In this document: piece after piece, positions 45,198-54,132 of the stretch
Layout of the letters: each line of letters begins with the position of its first letter
Numbering within the stretch: position 1 is the stretch's first letter
Assembly (NCBI GenBank): GCA_041389525.1
Contig: JAWKRR010000007.1
Span: 115,522 to 179,521, forward strand
DNA: 64,000 nt
Origin: JACKFB01 sp041389525
GTDB lineage: Bacteria > Myxococcota_A > UBA9042 > PHBI01 > JACKFB01
Reading direction: 5' to 3'
The notes under the pieces: generated by a model
Seen by the model: the letters and a program-made list of their open reading frames with translations, nothing else
What the model was told of the DNA's origin: nothing
Databases searched by the model: none
Made by a program: the position numbers and the translations under genes

Positions 45198-45241
45198 GAG
45201 GACCCCTCCCAAAAAACCCTGCGGGTCGGGTCTCTAGCTAA

Positions 45242-46327
45242 CTACTTGGCGAGGGCGGCGTCGATCTGCGCGGCGACCGCGTCGAAGTCGGCCGGGTTCT
45301 CGATGCGCTCGGCGCCGATGAACATCGAGGGCGTGCCCTGGACGCCGACGGACTCGCCGAGCTTCTGGTCGGCCTCGACCTGAGCCTTGAACTTGTCGCT
45401 GTCCATGGCGGCCTTGTACTTGGCCATGTCGAGCCCGATCTCGGCCGCGTACTTGTCCAGATCCTCACGCGTCAGGGCGCGCTGGTTCTCGAACATCTTG
45501 TTGTGCATCTCCCAGAACTTGCCCTGCTCGCCAGCGGCCAGCGAGGCCTGGGCGGCCGGCATGGCGTTCTGGTGGAAGGAGAGCGGGAACTGGCGGAAGA
45601 CGAGCCGCACCTTGTCGCCGTACTTCTCCTTGACCTTGTTCGCCGTCTCGGCCGCCTTCGAGCAGTAGGGGCACTCGAAGTCCGAGTACTCCACGAGGGT
45701 GACCTTGGCGTCGGCGGGGCCGAAGGACGGCGCGTCCGTGCCCTGCTGCTTGGCGACCAGCTCGGCCGACAGCGGCTTGTTGCGGGCCTCCATCGCGCGA
45801 AGCTCGCCGATGACCTTGTCGTAGTCGGTGGTCATCGACTGGCACTGCGCGACCGGGAACTGCCCGGTGCGGCTGCGGACCATGGCGCAGGTCTTGGTGT
45901 CCTCGCCCAGGTCCTTGCAGAGGCGATCGACCAGGTCCACGCAGGGCTTGCGCAGGTCGCCCAGCTTGCCGAGCGAGTACTGGACCTCGGCGACCGCGGC
46001 CACGCAGGCCTTGGGCGGGAGGATTCCGGCGACGGTGCGGGTGGCGGTGCACGCCTCGTTGGTGTCGCCGGCGGCCTTGCAGATCTGGTCGGCGTAGTCG
46101 TTGCAGGCCGTGGCCTCGCTGGCGGCGTCACCGGGCTTCGCGGGCTCGGCCGGGGCCTCAGCGGTGGGCTTGGCGTCGGAGGCCGGCCCCTCGGCAGCGG
46201 GGACCACAGCGGGGGTCTGCTCGCCGGTGGGCGCGTCCTTCTTGCACGCGACGACCGAGAGCATGGCAAAGCTCAGGGCCAGCATCGTCCGGCCACTCTG
46301 TCCCAAAATAGTGCGGTACTGACTCAC
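45242..46327 (-). CDS. DsbA-like thioredoxin lipoprotein with Cys-rich N-terminal domain
   Basis: 361 residues from the GTG at 46327, preceded by GAGGAGC. Lipobox VVAC (Cys28). A spacer of Ala/Glu/Pro, then a helical domain with eight Cys (about 75-165). The DsbA-type thioredoxin domain (about 200-360) has active site CPYC (219-222) in YSDFECPYCSKAAE and cis-Pro in GVQGTPSMFIG. The fold and insertion match DsbA/DsbG-like oxidoreductases. The extra Cys-rich domain may serve as an internal electron relay or substrate arm. The next gene upstream on the same strand is a lipid-anchored glutathione peroxidase, 121 nt away. Confidence 0.9.
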   Translation of the reverse strand: MSQYRTILGQSGRTMLALSFAMLSVVACKKDAPTGEQTPAVVPAAEGPASDAKPTAEAPAEPAKPGDAASEATACNDYADQICKAAGDTNEACTATRTVAGILPPKACVAAVAEVQYSLGKLGDLRKPCVDLVDRLCKDLGEDTKTCAMVRSRTGQFPVAQCQSMTTDYDKVIGELRAMEARNKPLSAELVAKQQGTDAPSFGPADAKVTLVEYSDFECPYCSKAAETANKVKEKYGDKVRLVFRQFPLSFHQNAMPAAQASLAAGEQGKFWEMHNKMFENQRALTREDLDKYAAEIGLDMAKYKAAMDSDKFKAQVEADQKLGESVGVQGTPSMFIGAERIENPADFDAVAAQIDAALAK

Positions 46328-46448
46328 TTTTCGCTCCTCATCGTCGCGTGGCGACCCCCGCCCATGGCGGAGGTGTGGGGGGAAGATTCGGGGCGCCACT
46401 ATGGGCGCGAAATCTCAGCAATGCATCACAAATTCGCGGTCAGATCGG

Positions 46449-47153
46449 TCAGGGCGCGAGCGCGGACTCCACGGCGGCCGTCACCTTTGCGTCCATGGGC
46501 TTCACCGGCGACTCGAAGCGCGCGACGACTTGGCCCTTTCGGTCGACCAAGAACTTCGTGAAGTTCCACTTCACCTCGCCGCGGATGCCCTCGGGCGTCT
46601 GCTCGGTCAGCAGGGCGTAGAGGGGCGATTGGCCCTCGCCCTTGGTCGCGACCTTGGCGAAGAGCGGGAAGGCGATCGCGTAGTTCTCGTCGGTGAACTT
46701 CTTGATCTCCTCGGGCGTGCCCGGCTCCTGAGCGCCGAAGTCGTTGGAGGGGAAGGCCAGGACCTCGAGGCCGCGCGGCTGGTAGGTGTTGTAGAGCTTC
46801 TGGAGGTCGGCGTACTGCGGGGTGAAGCCGCACTCCGACGCGGTGTTGACGATGAGCAGGGCCTTGCCGCGGTAGTCCGACAGGGGCTTCTTCTCGCCGT
46901 CGATGGTCTCGACGACCAGGCCGAGCACGTTGGCGGGCGCGGGCTCGGCCGCGGCGGGCTCCGCTGCGGCGGGCGCGGGCTCAGCGGGCGCAGGCGCGGG
47001 CTCAGCGGGCGCGGCCGCGGCCGGCTCCGCTGCGGCGGGCGCGGGCTCGGCAGCAGGCGCTGCAGCCGGCGGCGCCGTCGTGGGTTTGGGCTCACAGCCG
47101 CCAAGGATCAGCAACGCCAGGGTCGAGAGCACGAGTCGGGGAGCAGCACGCAT
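46449..47153 (-). CDS. Glutathione peroxidase-family lipoprotein
   Basis: 234 residues from the ATG at 47153 (GGAGG upstream). Lipobox LGGC (Cys20), then a stalk of repeated AAEPAPA (about 25-75). The peroxidase domain starts at LGLVVETIDG. Catalytic motifs are NTASECGFTPQY with Cys in place of selenocysteine, AFPSNDFGAQEPG, and KWNFTKFLVDRKG with the catalytic Trp-Asn. These Cys-type enzymes usually take electrons from thioredoxin, and reduce lipid or other hydroperoxides. Lipid anchoring would put it at the membrane surface. The neighbouring DsbA-like lipoprotein is a possible redox partner. Confidence 0.92.
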   Translation of the reverse strand: MRAAPRLVLSTLALLILGGCEPKPTTAPPAAAPAAEPAPAAAEPAAAAPAEPAPAPAEPAPAAAEPAAAEPAPANVLGLVVETIDGEKKPLSDYRGKALLIVNTASECGFTPQYADLQKLYNTYQPRGLEVLAFPSNDFGAQEPGTPEEIKKFTDENYAIAFPLFAKVATKGEGQSPLYALLTEQTPEGIRGEVKWNFTKFLVDRKGQVVARFESPVKPMDAKVTAAVESALAP

Positions 47154-47276
47154 CGGAGACCTCCAGGTCGAGCGCCAGCCGCGCACGCTAGCTGGCCGCG
47201 GGGGACATGGCCAGTGACGCGGGTTGGTGATTCTGGCAGGTTGACCGAGCTTCCCCGGACGGCAGGTCACAGACGC

Positions 47277-47792
47277 GTGAAGAAGCGAATCGCGGTCATC
47301 TCGACCGGCGGGACCATCGAAAAGACCTACGACGAGCTGGCTGGCGTCCTGCAAAACGCCGTCAGCGTGCTCGACGTCATGCTCGCGTCGCTGCAGCTAC
47401 GCGGCGTCGTCATCAGCCGGGTGCCGCTGATGAACAAGGACAGCCTGGAGATGAGCGCGGCCGACCACACCCTCATCGCCGAGACGGCCGGCGCGATGGC
47501 CGAGGCTCACGACGGCGTGGTGGTCGTCCACGGCACCGATCGCCTGGCGGAGACGGGCGAACGCATGGTGGCGCTGCTCCAGACACCGCGGGTGCCGATC
47601 GTGCTGACCGGCGCGATGCGCCCGTGGGAGATGCGCACCACCGATGCGCTTCAGAACCTGACCGAGGCCTTGCTGGCGGTGCAGCTGGTCGCGCCCGGGG
47701 TTTACGCTGCGATGCACAATCGCGTCCTCAAGTTCCCAGGTGTCGTAAAAGACAAGACGAACGGGACGTTCACGCGGCGGGATGACCCGTGA
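47277..47792 (+). CDS. Stand-alone asparaginase N-terminal-domain protein
   Basis: 171 residues from the GTG at 47277. It has the N-terminal domain of L-asparaginases: IAVISTGGTIEKTY with the first catalytic Thr, then VVVHGTDRLAETGERM, VLTGAMRP. Full asparaginases are about twice as long; the C-terminal domain and the conserved Lys of the HGTDT...K pairing are not here, and HGTDT reads HGTDR. Such short versions occur as intact genes in many bacteria and their activity is uncertain. The stop overlaps the start of the hydrolase gene by 4 nt, so this is not simply a truncated relic. Confidence 0.85.
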   Translation: MKKRIAVISTGGTIEKTYDELAGVLQNAVSVLDVMLASLQLRGVVISRVPLMNKDSLEMSAADHTLIAETAGAMAEAHDGVVVVHGTDRLAETGERMVALLQTPRVPIVLTGAMRPWEMRTTDALQNLTEALLAVQLVAPGVYAAMHNRVLKFPGVVKDKTNGTFTRRDDP

Positions 47793-48829
47793 TCCGCCGC
47801 GCCGCACTCCGCCTCGCACCCGCCATCGATCGCCTCTTCGTCGAGGGCGCCCGCATCGCGCGCAGCGGGCCCGCGCCCGCGCCTGGCCGCGACACCCTCG
47901 GCCTGCTCGCCGAAGCCGCCGAGTACTACGGCGGCCCCGGCCGCGCCGAACAGCTCTTCGCGGAGCCCCGCGCCATCGCGCCCACCGAGAAGCGCGTGCG
48001 GCCCCTGCTCGGCGGCTCCGTCGTCGACATCGCCTGGACCAGCGGCTACGAGGCCGTCCACCCCGAGCATCGCCGGCGCCTCACACGCCTCAGCGAGAAC
48101 CGCACCGCCCGGGCGCGCTGGTACCGCCACTCCCGCCCCGCGCCGACCATCCTGTGGGCCCACGGCTGGGCCCTGGGCAACCCCCTCATCGAAGAGCGCG
48201 TCTTCCCAGCGCGCGCCTTCTACCGCCTCGGCTTCGACGTGCTGCTGCCGACCCTGCCCTTTCACGCCGCCCGCAAGAAGCGCAGCCGCCCGCGACCGCT
48301 GTGGCCGTCGCCGTCGGCGATCATCTCGACGGAGGCCACCGCCCAGGCGGTGTCCGACCTGCGCGCCCTCGTCCGCCACTGCCTGTCCCGCGGCGCCCCG
48401 GCCGTGGGCATGAGCGGCATGAGCCTCGGCGGCTTCACGACCTCCATGATGGTCACCGCCGAGCCGCGGCTGTCCTTCGCGGTGCCCTTCATCCCCTTCG
48501 CGTCGGTGGCCGAGCTGCTCTGGGACCACGGCGACGGCTCGCCCGCGCGCCAGGCCGCGCAAGCCCAGGGCGTGGATCTCGCGGCGATGGAGCGCGGGAT
48601 GGCCGCCGCGAGCCCGCTCTACCGCGAGCCGCTCATCACGCCGGACCGCATCCTGGTGGTGGCCGGCAGCCTCGACCACGTCACGCCGCCCCGCTACGCC
48701 GAGAAGCTCGCGCAGCACTTCGGCGACGCGCGCCTCGTCCACTTCGAGGGCGCCCACCTGCTGCAGCTCGGCCGCAGCCAAGCGTTTCGCACTATCTTGA
48801 GGTTCCTGCGCGGCCTCGATCTGCCCTGA
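47789..48829 (+). CDS. Alpha/beta hydrolase
   Basis: 346 residues from the GTG at 47789. An oxyanion-type motif WAHGWALGNP is followed by the nucleophile elbow GMSGMSLGGF, an acid loop AGSLDHVTPP and the catalytic His in FEGAHLLQLGR. The N-terminal 120 residues are basic and helical. The group resembles large alpha/beta hydrolases of the DUF2048/PHB-like sort seen in Proteobacteria; no signal peptide, so probably cytoplasmic or peripheral. Co-translated with the asparaginase-domain protein. Substrate unknown. Confidence 0.85.
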   Translation: MIRRAALRLAPAIDRLFVEGARIARSGPAPAPGRDTLGLLAEAAEYYGGPGRAEQLFAEPRAIAPTEKRVRPLLGGSVVDIAWTSGYEAVHPEHRRRLTRLSENRTARARWYRHSRPAPTILWAHGWALGNPLIEERVFPARAFYRLGFDVLLPTLPFHAARKKRSRPRPLWPSPSAIISTEATAQAVSDLRALVRHCLSRGAPAVGMSGMSLGGFTTSMMVTAEPRLSFAVPFIPFASVAELLWDHGDGSPARQAAQAQGVDLAAMERGMAAASPLYREPLITPDRILVVAGSLDHVTPPRYAEKLAQHFGDARLVHFEGAHLLQLGRSQAFRTILRFLRGLDLP

Positions 48830-48857
48830 ACCGAACATCACAGCCCGAGATCCTGCC

Positions 48858-49742
48858 ATGCCCACGCCACGACCCGCATACCTCGCCGCTATCGCGCTCG
48901 CGTCCTCTCTCTTGCTTGCCGCGTGCGGTGACGACGGGGGCGCCGCCGACACCTCCCACGCCGACACGGCCGACGCGGCCGACGCCTCGATCCTGGACAC
49001 CGACGGGGGCCCTCAGGCCGACGCGGACGCGGTGAAACCCCCAGACGCCGACGCGCTCCCAGACGTGGCGCCCGACGCGGACGCGGTGCCAGACGCCGCG
49101 CCCGACGCGGACGCGGACGCGGTGCCAGACGCCGGGCCGGACGCGGTCCCCGACGCTGCTGTCCCCGACGCGGTCGCCGACGCCGACGCGCTCCCAGACG
49201 CCGCGCCGGACGCGATCCCCGACGTGGCCGCGGACGCCGACGCCGTACCCGACGCCGCCCCCGACGCCGACGCCGTCACGGTCCCAGACGCCGACGCGCT
49301 GGCCGACGCCGACGCCAGCCCTGACGCGCTCAAGGATGCCGACGCCCCGATCGACGCCGACGCGAAGCCCGACGCCGACGCCGGCCCCTTCGTCTGGCCT
49401 CCCGACGCGCCGAAGGGCCAGTGCGTCAAAGGCTCCGAATGCCCCGGCGGCCTCTGCAACTCCGACGCTCCCGGCGGCCTCTGCCAGGGCTGCGGCGCCT
49501 GCCCCTCGGGCTACGACTGCAACGTCGGCACCTGCAATCAGTGGTGCGATTCCCAGGACGAGTGCCCCATCGGGCTGAGGTGCTTCGGCGGGGTCTGCCG
49601 CGCGATCCAGTGCAAGCTCGACAGCGAGTGCCCGGCTCCCTACGTCTGCCCCAAGGGGATCTGCCACCGGCCCGCGTGCGGCGCGGACACCCCATGCCCC
49701 GCCCCGTTCACCTGCGCCGGCAGCGTGTGCGTCGAGCCCTGA
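48858..49742 (+). CDS. Cys-rich lipoprotein with Asp/Ala stalk
   Basis: 294 residues from the ATG at 48858. Lipobox LAAC (Cys23), then the longest acidic stalk of the window, about 150 residues of Asp/Ala/Pro/Val repeats such as PDAAPDADA. The C-terminal 110 residues have about 20 Cys in repeats like CxxxSECPGGLCN and SECPAPYVCPKGICH, typical of small disulfide-stabilised modules. No enzyme motif. It probably projects a compact head from the cell surface. The gap of 100 nt to the phosphatase gene contains only that gene's ribosome site. Confidence 0.85.
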   Translation: MPTPRPAYLAAIALASSLLLAACGDDGGAADTSHADTADAADASILDTDGGPQADADAVKPPDADALPDVAPDADAVPDAAPDADADAVPDAGPDAVPDAAVPDAVADADALPDAAPDAIPDVAADADAVPDAAPDADAVTVPDADALADADASPDALKDADAPIDADAKPDADAGPFVWPPDAPKGQCVKGSECPGGLCNSDAPGGLCQGCGACPSGYDCNVGTCNQWCDSQDECPIGLRCFGGVCRAIQCKLDSECPAPYVCPKGICHRPACGADTPCPAPFTCAGSVCVEP

Positions 49743-49842
49743 CGCGCGTCGGCGGCTGGTTCTTGCTCGTGGCGACCGGTTCTGGCTACAAGGGTCCGGC
49801 ACACCCTGGGCGACCGTCCCGCCCGATGGATTGGAGGCGCGC

Positions 49843-51276
49843 GTGATCCTTCGAATGACCTTGTCGCTGCTGGCCATTTTGATCCTCCCCACCGCGTGTG
49901 GCGGAGACAGCGGCAGCGATACCAAGGCCGACGCCGCGGTCATCGCCCCCGACGCCGACGCGACGCCTGACGCGGCGGGCTCGACCGACGCGGCCCTCGC
50001 GCCCGACGGGGCCGCCGCCGACGACATGCGCGCCGTCACCGAGCCGGCGAGCTGGGTGACCGAGCCCAACCGGACCGTGCGCAACATGCACATGACCTGG
50101 CAGCGCGATCCGGCGACCACGATGACCCTGCAGTGGGCGACCAACGACATCGATCTGACGACCTACGTGCCGCGGGTCTGGGCCGTCCCCACCGCGATGG
50201 TCACCGGCACCGCCGAGGCGCCGATCATGCCGTGGGCGTCGCGCTTCGTGACCGAAGGCGAGGGCAAGATCTACCGCGAGGCGCTGGCTGGATTCGAGAC
50301 CGGCGAGATCGACTTCGTCATCTGGACCGTCGAGCTGACGGGGCTGGTGCCCGACACCGAGTACACGTACCGCGTGGGCACCTGGGAGGAGTTCGACGCG
50401 AAGACTGGCGAGTTCAAGTCGCCCGACCTCACCGACGCGCGCACCTTCAAGACCGGCATCACCAAAGGCGAGCGCAAGCCCTTCGAGATGGTGATGGCGG
50501 GCGATAGCCGCGGCGGCATGGAGGAGATCCGCGCCAACATCCACCACATCAACGACAACGACGCGCGGCTGTGGGTCTTCAACGGCGACATGACCAACGG
50601 CGGCGCGCAGGTCGAGTGGGACGACTGGCAGGACGCGATGAGCCCGGTGCTGACGAGCCGGGTGCTCATGCCGGTGCACGGCAATCACGAGATCTTCGCG
50701 AACATCTTCTACGAGCAGTACGCGCTGCCGCAGGAGCCCGGGCTGCCGGAGGATCTGGTCGAGCACGCGTGGTCGCTGGATTTCGCCAACGTGCATCTGG
50801 TCGGCCTGGACTCCAACGTCGAGGCGCGGATCAAGGACCAGATCGATTGGCTGGACGCGGACCTCGCCGCGGCGCGCAAAGACCCTGATATCGACTGGAT
50901 CTTCGTGATGATGCACCACGGGGTCTACTCGGCGTCGAACCACGGCTCGACCATGACGGTGCAAGAGCACTGGGTGCCGATCTTTGAGCGGCACAACGTG
51001 GACCTGGTCTTCTCGGGCCACGACCACAACTACGAGCGCACCCACCCGCTGCGAGGCGACAAGGTCGTCGAACCCAAAGACGGCATCGTCTACGTGGTGG
51101 CGGGCGGGTTCTTCTCGCCGGGCTACGGCAACGGCAACGAGTGGTGGACGGCGACCAGCACCCACGGCGACGTGCGGAACTATGTGCGGGTCGGCGTGGC
51201 CGAGAAGACCGTGAAGGTGACTGCGTATTCGGGCGACAGCACCCAGGTGATCGACACCTTCGAGCTCAAGCACTGA
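49843..51276 (+). CDS. Purple acid phosphatase-like metallophosphoesterase lipoprotein
   Basis: 477 residues from the GTG at 49843, chosen for GGAGG 6 nt upstream. Lipobox PTAC. A short Asp/Ala stalk (about 25-60) and an N-terminal fibronectin-like domain (about 70-190) precede the calcineurin-like core. Motifs in order are MAGDSRGG, FNGDMTNGG, PVHGNHEIF, VMMHHGVYS and FSGHDHNYERTHP. All five metal-binding blocks of purple acid phosphatases are intact. Expected to hydrolyse phosphate esters outside the cell, which would help phosphate supply. The stop faces the OmpA-like gene at only 9 nt. Confidence 0.9.
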   Translation: MILRMTLSLLAILILPTACGGDSGSDTKADAAVIAPDADATPDAAGSTDAALAPDGAAADDMRAVTEPASWVTEPNRTVRNMHMTWQRDPATTMTLQWATNDIDLTTYVPRVWAVPTAMVTGTAEAPIMPWASRFVTEGEGKIYREALAGFETGEIDFVIWTVELTGLVPDTEYTYRVGTWEEFDAKTGEFKSPDLTDARTFKTGITKGERKPFEMVMAGDSRGGMEEIRANIHHINDNDARLWVFNGDMTNGGAQVEWDDWQDAMSPVLTSRVLMPVHGNHEIFANIFYEQYALPQEPGLPEDLVEHAWSLDFANVHLVGLDSNVEARIKDQIDWLDADLAAARKDPDIDWIFVMMHHGVYSASNHGSTMTVQEHWVPIFERHNVDLVFSGHDHNYERTHPLRGDKVVEPKDGIVYVVAGGFFSPGYGNGNEWWTATSTHGDVRNYVRVGVAEKTVKVTAYSGDSTQVIDTFELKH

Positions 51277-51285
51277 GCGGCGCGG

Positions 51286-52551
51286 CTAGGGTTCGCGCGG
51301 GGCTGTCACTGAGGCTTTGCGGGGCTCGACCTCGACGCGGCGGTTGAGCGCGCGGCCGCTGGAGGTCGCGTTGTCGGCGATGGGCGCGGACTCGCCCTTG
51401 CCGACCGGGAGCAGCCGGCTGGGTGCGACGCCCCGCTCGGTAAGCCAGGCGATGACGGCGCGGGCGCGGCGCTCGGAGAGGTCCAGGTTGTGGGCGTCGG
51501 AGGCGTCGCTGTCGGTGTGGCCTTCGATGGTGACCGCGAGCTTCGGCAGGGCCGTGAGCGCCGCCAGCAGGGCCTCGAGCGCCGGCGTCGCGTCCGGGCG
51601 CAGGCGGTCGGAGTCGACGTCGAAGTGGATGCCGTACAGGACCGCGGTGTGGCCCGCGCCCAGGGCGTCCTCGACGGGGTTGGCGACCCGCGGTGGCGGG
51701 CAGGGAGCCTCGGCGTCGGGGGCGGGGGCGGCGTAGAATGGGCGCTGGGGGCCTTGAAAGCTCACGCCGGCGAACTGACCGTCGCTGGTGATTCGTGCGG
51801 TGAACGCGTGGCGGTTGCCCTGCTCGTCCTCGCCCACCAGCCGCGCGAGGCCGTCGATGACGGTGCCCGCGATGCGCACCTGGCGACCGCCGACGCGCTG
51901 ACAGCCCGAGATCGCGTCGCCGTCCTGGGTGAGATCGACGATGTTCACGCCCGGCGCGTCGTTCAGCCCCAGACGCCGGTAGCGCCAGCGGCCGGTGAAG
52001 GCCTTGGGCGCCGCCGCGATCGGCTCTTGGGCGCCGTAGCCCTCGAGCTCGGTGAAGCTGTGGCCGTCGATGGGGCTGGTGGCGGGCGTCAGGCGGTCGA
52101 CCAGGGTCACGCGCACCCAGCGCACGGGGCCTGCCGCGCGGACCGGGAAGCGCTGCGGGCCGTCCAGGCCGCTCTTGAGGACAAGCTCGACCAAGGGGCT
52201 GAACCCGGCGGTGGCGGAGGTCGTGGACCCCTCGATGCGGACGGTGCGGACGTGGCGCCCGTGGGCCGAGCCGTACTCGTTGAAGTCGGGCGTCTCGAAG
52301 CGCGTGAACGTGGTCAGCGCGGGCAGCTCGATGACGAAGGCGAGCGGGAGTGGCTCGCGGCGCGGGTTGCCCACCGAGAGGGTCTGGACGCTGCCGTCGA
52401 TGGCGACCAGGGCGGCGTGCTCGGCCTCACGTGGCGCGCTGACGACCACGGCGCCCGAGCCCATCGTCAGGTAGTTCGTCTCCGAGGGGGCGGTCGGCGG
52501 CGGCGTGCTGAGTTGGGCCAGCGAGAGCAGGCCGAAGAGCGCGGGGTTCAT
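51286..52551 (-). CDS. OmpA-domain protein with N-terminal discoidin-like domain
   Basis: 421 residues from the ATG at 52551. A weak signal sequence is followed by a galactose-binding/discoidin-like domain (about 45-175: FTRFETPDFNEYG, VRWVRVTLVDRL, FTELEGYG). A middle beta domain has two Cys, and a C-terminal OmpA domain (about 305-410) contains ILYGIHFDVDSDRLRPD-like YGIHFDVDSDRLRPD, EGHTDSDASDAHNLDLSERRA and LNRRVEVEPR. It should bind peptidoglycan with its tail and another ligand with its head. It starts 10 nt after the stop of the Cys-rich lipoprotein gene, so the two form an operon. Confidence 0.87.
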   Translation of the reverse strand: MNPALFGLLSLAQLSTPPPTAPSETNYLTMGSGAVVVSAPREAEHAALVAIDGSVQTLSVGNPRREPLPLAFVIELPALTTFTRFETPDFNEYGSAHGRHVRTVRIEGSTTSATAGFSPLVELVLKSGLDGPQRFPVRAAGPVRWVRVTLVDRLTPATSPIDGHSFTELEGYGAQEPIAAAPKAFTGRWRYRRLGLNDAPGVNIVDLTQDGDAISGCQRVGGRQVRIAGTVIDGLARLVGEDEQGNRHAFTARITSDGQFAGVSFQGPQRPFYAAPAPDAEAPCPPPRVANPVEDALGAGHTAVLYGIHFDVDSDRLRPDATPALEALLAALTALPKLAVTIEGHTDSDASDAHNLDLSERRARAVIAWLTERGVAPSRLLPVGKGESAPIADNATSSGRALNRRVEVEPRKASVTAPREP

Positions 52552-52560
52552 GGTCGACTT

Positions 52561-53313
52561 CTATGGCACGGGGGGCGAGCAGATCCCTGGGCCCTCGTAG
52601 CAGCGTCCGAAGACGCAGGCCCCGCAGTCGCAGGCGGCGTCGGTGGCGCAGGTGCGGCGGGCGCAGCCCTTGGCGTCGGCGGAGGCGCTCTGAGGGGAGC
52701 AGACGAAGTTCGTCGGGCAGTCGACGCCGTCGTCCAGGCAGGACTCGGGGGCGCAGAAGCCGCTGGGCAGGCACGCGGCGGTCCCGCAGGACGAGGGGTT
52801 GGCGGCGCAGCTCAGCTCGCAGTAGGTGCCCTCCTCACTGCTGCAGGCGCAAAACGGCAGGCGGGAGACGCAGACCTGGCCTTCGCCGCAGCTGGTGGAC
52901 GGGCTGGCGATGTCGCAGTTGTTCTCGGGGTGGCGGCAGATGCCGCAGACCTGCTGGCCGGGGTAGCGGCAGAAGGTCAAGCCGTCGCAGTCCGCCTCGC
53001 TGCGGCAGGAGTCGGCGAGCGGCGGGGGGGAGAAGCCCGGGCAGTAGGGGTGGTCCGCGTCCCCGGCCGCGTCGCCGGCCGCGTCGCCGCCGTCGCCGGC
53101 CGCGTCGCCGTCGCTGGCCAGGTCCTCGCTCGTGTCCGCGTCCCCGGCCGCGTCAGCATCGGAGACCGAGTCCGGCCCGGTGTCCGCGACGACCTCCCCG
53201 CCCGCGTCGGCGCTCGTGTCACCGCCCTTCGATCCGCCACCGCCCGGGTCGCACGCGCACCACGAGGCGACGCCGAACGCCCACAGCAACACCACCGACC
53301 GACTGCGCACCAT
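52561..53313 (-). CDS. Cys-rich lipoprotein
   Basis: 250 residues; the ATG at 53313 has GGGAAGG upstream. Signal peptide with lipobox-like WCAC (Cys19 or Cys21), then an Asp/Ala/Gly stalk (about 30-85). The rest contains about 28 Cys in patterns such as CRSEADCDGLTFC and CATDAACDCGACVFGRC. Probably a surface knottin-like chain. It is the first gene of a two-gene unit with the OmpA-domain protein. Unknown function. Confidence 0.83.
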   Translation of the reverse strand: MVRSRSVVLLWAFGVASWCACDPGGGGSKGGDTSADAGGEVVADTGPDSVSDADAAGDADTSEDLASDGDAAGDGGDAAGDAAGDADHPYCPGFSPPPLADSCRSEADCDGLTFCRYPGQQVCGICRHPENNCDIASPSTSCGEGQVCVSRLPFCACSSEEGTYCELSCAANPSSCGTAACLPSGFCAPESCLDDGVDCPTNFVCSPQSASADAKGCARRTCATDAACDCGACVFGRCYEGPGICSPPVP

Positions 53314-53372
53314 GACGCCTTCCCGGATTGAAGGCGGCCGCCCATCGGCCGCGTCCCCATCTTACCGCCGCG

Positions 53373-54065
53373 CTACTGCAGGGGGTAGCTCGTCAGCAGG
53401 AAGTCCGCCCCGCCCGCGTGGCAGTCGGTGCAGATAAGCGCGCCCTTGGCGTTCGCGAACACGCTGCCGTCGAAGATCTCGTACCAGTAGGTGCTGAGGC
53501 CGCCGTTGCTGTCGGCGTCCGTCTTCACCCACACCGACCAGCTGGACGCGGTCGCCGTGGCCGTCTCGCCGAAGAGCTCCTTCACCGCCGCCGCGCCCTT
53601 CGGGTAGGTCGCGTCGCCGGCCGCGAGGCTGGCCGCGAGGATCGGGTTGATGAAGACCCGCACCTGCCCGAAGTGGGGGCCGCCGCTCTCGTGAGCCGAG
53701 CTCTCGCTGGCCCACGCCGCGTAGTTGCCGGCCTGAAGCCAGGTCAGCAGCTCCGGCCCCGAGACCGGAGGCACCTCGCCGGTGTCCGTCGCGTCAGGCT
53801 GCGCCGCGTCCGCGTCAGGCTGCGTCACGTCCGCGTCAGGCTGCGCCGCGTCCGCGTCAGGCTGCGCCGCGTCCGCGTCAGGCTGCGCCACGTCCGCGTC
53901 AGGCTGCGTCACGTCCGCGTCAGGCTGCGTCACGTCCGCGTCAGGCTGCGTCACGTCCGCGACCACGTCGCCCTCGCTGCCACCGCCGTCGTCGCACCCG
54001 GCAAGCCACAGCCCGCCGCACACAGCCAAGATCGCCGCCATGCCAAGTCGAACCGTCGCTCTCAT
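53373..54065 (-). CDS. Cytochrome P460-like c-type heme lipoprotein, paralogue 1
   Basis: 230 residues; the ATG at 54065 follows GGGAGAA. Lipobox LAGC (Cys24). A stalk of about eight QPDADVT-type heptads (about 38-95) precedes a globular domain of about 130 residues: HFGQVRVFINP, YPKGAAAVKELF, WSVWVKTD. It ends with the heme-binding motif CTDCH (212-216) followed by ADFLLTSYPL. The order YP-x-G...VKE...W..VK...CxxCH...YP is that of cytochrome P460 and related cytochromes. It may shuttle electrons or bind small nitrogen oxides at the surface. A paralogue follows 67 nt away on the same strand. Confidence 0.8.
   Translation of the reverse strand: MRATVRLGMAAILAVCGGLWLAGCDDGGGSEGDVVADVTQPDADVTQPDADVTQPDADVAQPDADAAQPDADAAQPDADVTQPDADAAQPDATDTGEVPPVSGPELLTWLQAGNYAAWASESSAHESGGPHFGQVRVFINPILAASLAAGDATYPKGAAAVKELFGETATATASSWSVWVKTDADSNGGLSTYWYEIFDGSVFANAKGALICTDCHAGGADFLLTSYPLQ
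53797..53960. repeat. 21-bp in-frame tandem repeat coding the stalk of the P460-like lipoprotein
   Basis: About eight units of GCGTCAGGCTGC plus CGTCC variants, period 21 bp, encode QPDADVT or QPDADAA. Only two or three positions vary between units. The repeat keeps frame and would change stalk length by seven residues per unit gained or lost. Confidence 0.8.
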
Positions 54066-54132
54066 CGATTTCTCCCGCGCCGTACGATTTCACACAGTGT
54101 AGCCGCCGCGTCCCCTCACGGTTACGCCCAAC

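Noticed and set aside
48858..49430. Possible CRISPR-like or microsatellite array
   Set aside because: The repeats are irregular Asp/Ala codons within a lipoprotein gene, with no spacers of constant length.
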